Below are positions 1 through 5,512 of a stretch of 6,220 nucleotides of DNA, piece after piece; the stretch's first letter is position 1; each line of letters begins with the position of its first letter. The stretch is taken from assembly GCA_021801945.1 (NCBI GenBank), contig JAKABE010000210.1:1-6220 (forward strand). The letters run 5' to 3'. The stretch comes from Acidobacteriota bacterium (GTDB lineage: Bacteria; Acidobacteriota; Terriglobia; Terriglobales; Acidobacteriaceae). The notes under the pieces are model-generated. The model saw only the letters and a list, made by a program, of their open reading frames with translations, made no database searches and had not been told where the DNA came from. Position numbers and translations under genes: made by a program.

Positions 1-570
1 GCCGTCCATCGAAAACACGCCGTCGGTGATGACCAGCTTGTGGCCCGGAGCGGAGGCCAGCTCCTCGAGAAGCTGCTCGCAATGGGCCACGTCTTTGTGG
101 CGGAAGACCTTGATGGTGGCCCGCGAAAGGCGCGCCCCGTCGATGATCGAGGCGTGGTTCAGCTCGTCGGAGAGGATGTAGTCGTCCTTGCCGAGGATGG
201 CGCTCACCGTGCCCGCGTTAGCCGCAAAGCCGCTCTGGAAGACCACGCAAGCCTCGACGTTCTTGAAGCGCGCGATCTTCTCTTCAAGCTCCATGTGGAT
301 GCGCATGGTGCCGGCGATGGTGCGCACGGCGCCGGAGCCCACGCCGAAGGCGCGCGTGGCGGCGATGGCGGCCTCAATCAATTTAGGATGGTTGGCGAGG
401 CCCAGGTAGTTGTTGCTGGCCAGGTTCACAACCTCGCGTCCGTCGTAATGGCAGACTGGCGCCTGTTGGTCGTCCAGCACGCGGAGCGTGAAATGGGTGC
501 CCTTGGCGCGCAGCTCATCGAGCACGGCGGTCAGGTGGGCGAGCTGCGCACGGGGAGCTGCCTCAGTCAT
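1..570 (-). CDS. kbl: 2-amino-3-ketobutyrate CoA ligase (glycine C-acetyltransferase), N-terminal part, cut by window edge
   Basis: PLP-dependent alpha-oxoamine synthase that cleaves 2-amino-3-ketobutyrate with CoA to glycine and acetyl-CoA, the second step of threonine degradation; cytosolic. The minus frame is open from ATG 570 to the left edge and gives 190 residues. They include NNYLGLANHP (53-62), a VRTIAGT stretch (82-88) followed by HMELEEKIARF, SDELNHASIIDG (134-145; His139 is the expected PLP-stacking residue) and TDGVFSMDG (182-190). These match Kbl closely. The PLP aspartate and the Schiff-base lysine lie beyond the window, so the catalytic core cannot be checked. A strong Shine-Dalgarno (577-583) supports the start. 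The VRTIAGT subgroup also contains enzymes with BioF-like activity, so 8-amino-7-oxononanoate synthase is the main alternative. The tdh gene on the same strand at 3848-4891 favours Kbl. Confidence 0.9.
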   Translation of the reverse strand, partial: MTEAAPRAQLAHLTAVLDELRAKGTHFTLRVLDDQQAPVCHYDGREVVNLASNNYLGLANHPKLIEAAIAATRAFGVGSGAVRTIAGTMRIHMELEEKIARFKNVEACVVFQSGFAANAGTVSAILGKDDYILSDELNHASIIDGARLSRATIKVFRHKDVAHCEQLLEELASAPGHKLVITDGVFSMDG

Positions 571-576
571 GGCGAT

Positions 577-583
577 TCACCTC
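577..583 (-). promoter_or_regulatory. Shine-Dalgarno of kbl
   Basis: On the minus strand this reads GAGGTGA, a near-full match to the anti-SD. It is followed by 6 nt and then ATG at 570. It fixes the kbl start and suggests efficient translation. Confidence 0.7.
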
Positions 584-628
584 AAAATGAGCATAGCGCG
601 GTGTAGCGCTCGGACGGCGGCATTCCAG

Positions 629-658
629 CGCTGACCTGTTCAACGCTGATCTGTCCAA
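629..658. repeat. Two tandem 15-bp direct repeats in the kbl / Ig-protein intergenic region
   Basis: CGCTGACCTGTTCAA (629-643) is followed directly by CGCTGATCTGTCCAA (644-658), identical at 13 of 15 positions. The pair sits between the two divergent genes, about 10 bp upstream of the candidate -35 at 668. On the minus strand each copy begins TTGRACAG. It could be a double binding site for a regulator or a small sequence duplication; the sequence alone does not decide. Confidence 0.6.
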
Positions 659-667
659 AGGGTGCGG

Positions 668-698
668 TTGGCTGTGATCCGCCCTCGCCGGATACAAT
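668..698 (+). promoter_or_regulatory. Candidate sigma70-type promoter for the Ig-like protein / pabBC unit
   Basis: The -35-like TTGGCT (668-673) and the -10-like TACAAT (693-698, five of six consensus bases) are separated by 19 bp, slightly longer than ideal. Transcription would begin near 705, about 70 nt before the proposed start codon at 776. It is the best plus-strand match in this gap. The long spacer keeps confidence low. Confidence 0.35.
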
Positions 699-775
699 AG
701 GGTTCTACACAGGGGCAAACGGCTAGACGCGATTTGGCGAACCACGAACTTTCCATGGAACTGGAGCAGGTGCAC

Positions 776-1807
776 GTGAAGGTCATGAAGCGCCGCAGTC
801 TGCGGCTTAAGTGGATGGCGGGACTGGGCATGGCGCTGGCGATCACCATGTCGGCTGTAGTCGCAGCCAAGGCATTTGCCGCATCGAGCGTCTCCACTCA
901 GACCTCGCTCAACGTGGTTACCCGTGATCAGCAGGGCGGGCAATCCCGGGCCAGCATTGAAGTCACCGTAACCGGAGCTGACGGGCTGCCGGCCAGCGGA
1001 GTCGTGAACATCGAGGATGCAGGCCATCAGCTCGCCGAGTTGGCCCTGAACGCGAGCGGCCAGGCCAACACGGTCTTGAATCTGCCCGCCGGCAGCCACT
1101 CGCTGCGCGCCGATTATGTGGGCGATGGCACACATCTGGCCTCTACCTCTACACCCTACGCTGTGGATGCGAGCGGCGGTACGACGCCTAATTTCCAGGT
1201 GAGTCTGGCCCCGGTTCCTCCGGCCACCTTGCCCATGGCGCTCACCGCCGGCGAATCGGGGATGGTGCAGGTCACCGTCTCGCCCATCAACAATGCCGTG
1301 CTGACGTCGCCGATGTTTTTGACCCTGTCCTGTTCGGGACTTCCCGCTCAGTCCTTCTGTTCCTTTTCACCCTCTACACTGGAGATCCTCCGCACCACGC
1401 CGACAAGCTGTGCTGCCGGGTCTCCGCCATCGGCCTGCCCGCCGACCAGTCTGATGACCCTTCAGACGCAACGGCAAGGAACATCGGCGCCCCCAGTCAA
1501 GAACAGCAGGCGTAACTCGACCATGTGGGAGTTCTTGCTTCCCGGAGCCTTGGGACTTGGTGGATTGGGGTGGGGTACGCGGCGGCGGCGCTGGCTGCAG
1601 CGCTTCTTCATCCTGGCTCTCTTGGGCTTGGTGACTACGCTGGGCACAACCGCTTGCAACCCCCTCTACTACTACCGCAACAACGGCCCCCCAATTACGC
1701 CCCCGACTCCGGCCGGCAAATACACCATCACCGTAACCGCGCAGTCGACCAACGGCGTGACTGCTATCACCAATTCCACGACCATGGTGGCCACGATAAG
1801 CAATTGA
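776..1807 (+). CDS. Exported Ig-like repeat protein with internal membrane segment, function unknown
   Basis: I do not recognise a named gene. With the GTG start at 776 the protein has 343 residues. A signal peptide is visible: KRR at 5-7, a hydrophobic core at about 13-31 and AKAFA at 31-35 before the probable cleavage site. Residues 41-130 look like a bacterial Ig-like (Big_3-type) domain. A second beta-rich segment at 140-232 carries four cysteines (186, 195, 212, 221) that could form disulfides. Residues 251-267 (glycine-rich, hydrophobic), RRRR (269-272) and a second hydrophobic stretch (273-292) form a membrane-associated segment, followed by Cys294. The tail (313-342) is again beta-rich. 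It is probably a cell-envelope protein. Start choice: GGAG at 763-766 lies 9 nt before GTG 776. ATG 785 also gives the full signal peptide, while ATG 755 and TTG 734 lack a good ribosome binding site. pabBC follows after 16 nt. Confidence 0.75.
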   Translation: MKVMKRRSLRLKWMAGLGMALAITMSAVVAAKAFAASSVSTQTSLNVVTRDQQGGQSRASIEVTVTGADGLPASGVVNIEDAGHQLAELALNASGQANTVLNLPAGSHSLRADYVGDGTHLASTSTPYAVDASGGTTPNFQVSLAPVPPATLPMALTAGESGMVQVTVSPINNAVLTSPMFLTLSCSGLPAQSFCSFSPSTLEILRTTPTSCAAGSPPSACPPTSLMTLQTQRQGTSAPPVKNSRRNSTMWEFLLPGALGLGGLGWGTRRRRWLQRFFILALLGLVTTLGTTACNPLYYYRNNGPPITPPTPAGKYTITVTAQSTNGVTAITNSTTMVATISN

Positions 1808-1823
1808 CGAGCAGATAGGTGGC

Positions 1824-3794
1824 GTGAATCAGCGGCACTCACTTCCTGTCGAAGTCTATGCGCTGGTCGAGCAAACGCCGGCCACTGTGCTCCTCGAGGG
1901 TGGCAAGTCAAATTATTCTGAAGCCGACCAACTGCCATGGACCCGCCTGTTCACCGCGCCCTTCCGCGTCTGCGCGGCCTATCGAGCCGCTGAGATTCCA
2001 GGGATCTTTGCCGCCATTCAGACCGCCGTCGATGCCGGCTGGTGCGCCGCGGGATTCTTCAGTTACGAATGCGGAACTTGCTTTGAGCCCTTGGCAAAAA
2101 CGCGCGCTTGCCGTGAGGGCCAGCCCCTCGCGTGGCTGGGCATCTACAAGCGTAGCTATGCCTTCAACCATGAGACCGGAAGGTTTGTCGATGGTGAGCC
2201 CCCCGAACTGACGCGATTTGGCCCCCGCCAGGAGGCCTCCGGTGACGCCGCGGCGGGGCGGGAGTTCGCAGCGGACGCCGAGCCACGCATCACAGCCGAG
2301 TTCTCCCTCACCGAATCCGAGTACGCCCGGCGCATCGCTGCCATTCATGAGTGGATCCGTGCCGGTGACGTATACCAAATCAACTTCACGGCCCCGTTCC
2401 AAGTGAAAACCTCTGGCAGCGTCGCCGCCCTCTACGCGCGGCTCCGGCCGCGGCAGCCCGTCGACTATGGGGCGTTTCTGCACTGGCTGCCTGGCCGCCA
2501 CATCCTTTCCTTTTCGCCCGAACTCTTCTTCCGCATCGATCACCACGGCCTATCGCGCCGCATCGTCACGCGTCCCATGAAGGGCACTGTGCCGCGCGGG
2601 CTTACCGCCAGTGAAGACCGCCGCATCGCCGAATGGCTCCGCAACGACCCCAAGAATCGTAGCGAAAACGTAATGATCGTCGATCTTCTGCGCAACGATC
2701 TCGGCCGCCTGGCGCGGTTCGGCACCGTGCGCGCTGAAAAGCTCTTCGCGGTCGAGCGCCACCCTACCCTCTGGCAGATGACTTCGACCGTGAGTGCCGA
2801 GTTGCGCCCTGAGGTCACCTTCCACGACATCTTCCGCGCGCTGTTTCCTTGCGGATCGGTTACCGGTGCCCCAAAGATCCGCGCCATGCAGATTATCGCC
2901 GGGCTTGAGGACGGGCCCCGCGGCGTCTACACCGGCGCCATCGGCTTCTTTTCCCCGGGCCAGACGCTCTTCAACGTCGCGATTCGCACCCTGGAGTTGC
3001 AGGACGGGCAGGGAACCATGGGAACGGGCAGCGGCGTCGTCATTGACTCCGGTCCGGCAGAGGAGTTCCGCGAGTGCCTGTTGAAGGCCAGGTTCCTCAC
3101 GGGCTCCGGGCATGGCGCAACCGCTCGGATTGGGCCGCCCGGCAAGTTCTCGCTGATCGAAACGATGCTGTGGGATGGTGGCTTTCCGCTGCTTGAGCTG
3201 CACCTCGACCGCCTCAAGGATTCAGCGGAATACTTCGGCTTTGTCTGCGAGCGCGCGGCTGTACGGGCAGCGCTGGACGAGCACGCGCAGCCATTCGCCG
3301 ATGTGGCGTGCCCCCTGCGGCGGGTGCGCCTCCTGCTCGACGAAAATGGCGAATTGCAGATTACGAGCGAGGTCCTCGCGCCGCGCAGCGGCCCGGATCA
3401 CCTGGGACGCGTGCGGATTGCACCGGAGCGTACCGACCCCGCCAACCCCATGCTCTACCACAAGACCACCGACCGCGCGCTCTACGCTGGGGCGTTTCAG
3501 CAAGCCGCTCGCGACGGGTTCGACGACGTCCTCTTCCTGAATCTGCGCGGAGAGGTGACCGAAGGCGCGATCAGCAATATTTTTGTCGAGAAGGCCGGCC
3601 GATGGTTCACGCCGCCCATCGAATGCGGGCTGCTGGGCGGCGTCTACCGGCGGCACCTGCTTGCGACACGGCCGGAAATTGAGCAGCGCGTGCTGACTCT
3701 CGACCATCTGCGTTGCGCTGATGCAATTTACCTCGCGAACGCTGTCCGCGGCCTGCGGCGGGTCGAGATCGACTGGGGATCAGCCCTGTCCTAA
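1824..3794 (+). CDS. pabB: Fused aminodeoxychorismate synthase component I / 4-amino-4-deoxychorismate lyase (PabB-PabC)
   Basis: Bifunctional cytosolic enzyme of the p-aminobenzoate branch of folate synthesis. The PabB part aminates chorismate to aminodeoxychorismate, and the PabC part removes pyruvate to give p-aminobenzoate. In the 656-residue protein, residues 1 to about 430 form the chorismate-binding domain. It has PMKGT at 251-255, where Lys253 is the residue that distinguishes PabB from TrpE-type enzymes; ENVMIVDLLRNDLG at 281-294; and CGSVTGAPK at 343-351. From about residue 440 a fold-type IV PLP domain begins (GKFSLIETM, 440-448), with HK547TTDR carrying the likely PLP lysine and E577VTEGAISNIF. 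The chain is unbroken. The glutaminase PabA is not in the window; it is either elsewhere or ammonia is used directly. The start is GTG 1824, with only a weak AGATAGG at 1813-1819 in front. The 16-nt gap from the Ig-like gene suggests co-transcription or translational coupling. Confidence 0.92.
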   Translation: MNQRHSLPVEVYALVEQTPATVLLEGGKSNYSEADQLPWTRLFTAPFRVCAAYRAAEIPGIFAAIQTAVDAGWCAAGFFSYECGTCFEPLAKTRACREGQPLAWLGIYKRSYAFNHETGRFVDGEPPELTRFGPRQEASGDAAAGREFAADAEPRITAEFSLTESEYARRIAAIHEWIRAGDVYQINFTAPFQVKTSGSVAALYARLRPRQPVDYGAFLHWLPGRHILSFSPELFFRIDHHGLSRRIVTRPMKGTVPRGLTASEDRRIAEWLRNDPKNRSENVMIVDLLRNDLGRLARFGTVRAEKLFAVERHPTLWQMTSTVSAELRPEVTFHDIFRALFPCGSVTGAPKIRAMQIIAGLEDGPRGVYTGAIGFFSPGQTLFNVAIRTLELQDGQGTMGTGSGVVIDSGPAEEFRECLLKARFLTGSGHGATARIGPPGKFSLIETMLWDGGFPLLELHLDRLKDSAEYFGFVCERAAVRAALDEHAQPFADVACPLRRVRLLLDENGELQITSEVLAPRSGPDHLGRVRIAPERTDPANPMLYHKTTDRALYAGAFQQAARDGFDDVLFLNLRGEVTEGAISNIFVEKAGRWFTPPIECGLLGGVYRRHLLATRPEIEQRVLTLDHLRCADAIYLANAVRGLRRVEIDWGSALS

Positions 3795-3798
3795 CAGC

Positions 3799-3829
3799 GA
3801 ACTGGAGACCATTTTTCTTTCTCCAGTTC
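3799..3829. terminator. Perfect 10-bp hairpin between convergent pabBC and tdh, probable bidirectional terminator
   Basis: GAACTGGAGA (3799-3808) and TCTCCAGTTC (3820-3829) are exact reverse complements separated by an 11-nt loop. The hairpin starts 4 nt after the pabBC stop and lies 18 nt from the end of tdh, the expected place for a terminator shared by converging genes. Neither side has a clear run of T after the stem; the T-rich stretch is in the loop. Intrinsic termination is therefore not textbook, and the hairpin may instead protect the 3' ends of the transcripts. Confidence 0.55.
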
Positions 3830-3847
3830 CCTAATCCCCTGCTATTC

Positions 3848-4891
3848 TCACTCCGGCCGCATGACCACCTTAATGGCCTCGCCTGATTGCAGCAGCGCCA
3901 TTGCCTTCTCGAACTCGCTGAGCTTGAGCCGGTGCGTGATGGCTGGCTCCAGGTTGAGCTTCCCTGCAGCGAGCAGCGCCTCCATCTGAAACCAGGTTTC
4001 AAACATCTTGCGGCCATTGATGCCCTGCACGGTAGCACCCTTGAAGATGACGTCGCGCGCCAGGTCCAGATCGAAAGGACGCGCGGGAATGCCGAGCAGC
4101 GAAGCGCGGCCGCCGGAGCGCAAAACCGCGAAGCCCATGCGTATGGCCGCCGGCTGGCCCGACATCTCCAGCAGCACATCCACTCCGGCGCCGCCGGTCG
4201 CCTCCATAATCCGCTCCTCGGCGCCGTCCGCGGCGGGATCCAGAACCAGGTCGGCGCCCATCTCCTCGGCCACGCGCCGGCGGTGAGCGTTCACTTCCAC
4301 GGCAAAAACACGCGCCGCGCCGCAGGCCTTGGCCACGGCGATGGAAAATAATCCGATGGCGCCGCAGCCGGTGATCACCACATTCTGCGCGGCGATGGGA
4401 CCGGCGAGCACGGTGTGCACAGCGTTGCCCAGAGGATCGAGCAGCGAAGCATAGTCGTGCGGGATGGAGGGCGAGAGCTTCCAGATATTCGATTCGGGAA
4501 TGACGGCGTAGCTGGCAAAGGCCCCATCGGCGTCCACGCCGAGGATGCGCACATGTTGACAGATGTGGGCATAGCCGGTGCGGCACTGCAGGCACTTGCC
4601 GCAGGCCACATGCATCTCCGCGCTGACTTTGTCGCCTTCCTTTACCGTCGTCACTCCGCGGCCCACCGCGGCCGCCGAGCCAGAAAACTCGTGGCCGGGA
4701 ATCAGGGGCGGATGAATGCGTCCTTGCGCCCAGGGATCCCAGTCGAAGATGTGCAGATCGGTGCCGCATACGCTGGCGGTTTCGACGCGTACCAGCACCT
4801 CGCCCGGCCCTGGCTTCGGAACCGGCGCCTCGCGCAGCTCGATCCCTGGGGCCGCATGGGCCTTGACGATAGCCTGCATGGTGGTTTGCAT
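3848..4891 (-). CDS. tdh: L-threonine 3-dehydrogenase, zinc-dependent (MDR family)
   Basis: Cytosolic NAD-dependent oxidation of L-threonine to 2-amino-3-ketobutyrate, the substrate of Kbl. The 347-residue product is close to the roughly 340 residues of E. coli Tdh and matches it along its length. Catalytic zinc ligands are Cys42 (SVCGTDLHIFDWD) and His67-Glu68 (PGHEFSG). Structural zinc cysteines are 97, 100, 103 and 111. LLDPLGNAVHT (150-160) resembles the Tdh segment FDPFGNAVHT. The Rossmann motif is GCGAIG (175-180), with Glu199 at the end of beta-2 as expected for NAD. VIFKGATVQGINGRKMFETW (281-300) is typical of Tdh rather than of sorbitol dehydrogenases. The start is ATG 4891, preceded by GGGAGGG 9 nt upstream. 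The open frame continues to 5032, but the extra 47 residues do not resemble the family. The gene converges with pabBC; kbl lies 3.3 kb further on, on the same strand. Confidence 0.92.
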   Translation of the reverse strand: MQTTMQAIVKAHAAPGIELREAPVPKPGPGEVLVRVETASVCGTDLHIFDWDPWAQGRIHPPLIPGHEFSGSAAAVGRGVTTVKEGDKVSAEMHVACGKCLQCRTGYAHICQHVRILGVDADGAFASYAVIPESNIWKLSPSIPHDYASLLDPLGNAVHTVLAGPIAAQNVVITGCGAIGLFSIAVAKACGAARVFAVEVNAHRRRVAEEMGADLVLDPAADGAEERIMEATGGAGVDVLLEMSGQPAAIRMGFAVLRSGGRASLLGIPARPFDLDLARDVIFKGATVQGINGRKMFETWFQMEALLAAGKLNLEPAITHRLKLSEFEKAMALLQSGEAIKVVMRPE

Positions 4892-4900
4892 GGTGGGAAG

Positions 4901-4907
4901 CCCTCCC
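4901..4907 (-). promoter_or_regulatory. Shine-Dalgarno that decides the tdh start
   Basis: On the minus strand this is GGGAGGG, followed by 9 nt and ATG 4891. The next in-frame ATG (4879) would be 21 nt away and the upstream start at 5032 has no comparable site, so this element selects 4891. Confidence 0.6.
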
Positions 4908-5066
4908 AGGCTTCGCGGAGACACAAGTCTATCAACCCCAGGTATGCCTGCGCTGTGCGGCAGGCAGCACCAGAGCACCTTTCCTTCCCATGCAGCCTTG
5001 GAGATTTCAGCTGAAGGAGAATCTTTGAACAAGCAGGAGCATAGCTTGGCCTCGCCTGTCTGGCAC

Positions 5067-5432
5067 TCACCTTCCGTTTACGGCTTGCGCCGCGCGGGCA
5101 TAGGAGCCCAGGTTAAACACGTTGGCGTAGCCCAGGGCCTTCACCTTCCTCTTCGCAATTCCGCTGCGCATGCCGCTTTGGCAATGCAGCAAGAGCACCT
5201 GGCTCTTGTCCGGCACACGGCGCGGAAGGATGGCGTCGATCTCGTTCACGGGGAGATTGATGGCCCGGGGCAAGTGGCCGGAGACAAACTCGCCAGCCGT
5301 GCGCACATCAATGAGCAGAGCGCCGTTACTCAGGTGTTCACGCGCATCCGCGAGCGAGATGCGGCCGGCGCGCTTCAGGAGGACAAGGAGCGCCGTCAGA
5401 GCCAACAGGACAAAAAGTGTAGTCCAGTGCAT
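5067..5432 (-). CDS. Membrane-anchored single-domain rhodanese (sulfurtransferase)
   Basis: A 121-residue protein with one N-terminal hydrophobic helix (about residues 5-19, then KR) and a rhodanese domain from about residue 25 to the end. The domain shows ALLIDVRTAGEFVSGHLPRA (38-57), the CH2A-like element with the conserved D-R and GH pattern, and INLPVNEI. The active-site loop is CQSGMR (84-89) with Cys84 as the sulfur-carrying residue. A six-residue loop fits sulfurtransferases rather than Cdc25-type phosphatases. Such proteins move sulfane sulfur, for example from thiosulfate, to an acceptor; the acceptor is unknown here. The first in-frame ATG is used because a TAG lies just upstream. 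No clear Shine-Dalgarno is visible. It follows the molybdoenzyme gene after 80 nt and precedes tdh by 175 nt, all on the minus strand. The domain assignment is firm; the physiological role is not. Confidence 0.85.
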   Translation of the reverse strand: MHWTTLFVLLALTALLVLLKRAGRISLADAREHLSNGALLIDVRTAGEFVSGHLPRAINLPVNEIDAILPRRVPDKSQVLLLHCQSGMRSGIAKRKVKALGYANVFNLGSYARAAQAVNGR

Positions 5433-5512
5433 AGTTTCAAGCCGGTTCTAGATCCGGTACCTGTTTCCTTAGATGCGCGTAACGGCGGCGACGTGAGCGC
5501 TGACCGCGTAGC

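Noticed and set aside
40..606. 188-codon plus-strand open frame at the left edge
   Set aside because: It is antisense to the clearly recognisable kbl reading frame and its translation is low-complexity shadow sequence.
571..735. A defined sigma70 promoter for kbl on the minus strand
   Set aside because: TTGAAC (643-638) and TATGCT (595-590) resemble promoter boxes but are not correctly spaced with any partner, so no call is made.
563..1135. 190-codon minus-strand open frame across the kbl / Ig-protein intergenic region
   Set aside because: It overlaps the kbl start on the same strand and runs antisense to the signal peptide of the Ig-like gene. The translation has no domain-like pattern.
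776..1807. Lipoprotein signal at Cys294 of the Ig-like protein
   Set aside because: The residues before the cysteine (TTAC) fit the lipobox consensus poorly, and a standard N-terminal signal peptide is already present. It is noted only as one possible reading.
1908..3203. Minus-strand open frames of about 210 codons inside pabBC
   Set aside because: They are antisense shadows of a continuous, motif-complete PabB-PabC protein.
4892..5032. N-terminal extension of tdh by 47 residues to an upstream start at 5032
   Set aside because: The extra residues do not resemble Tdh, and the GGGAGGG site correctly spaced before ATG 4891 gives a protein of normal family length.
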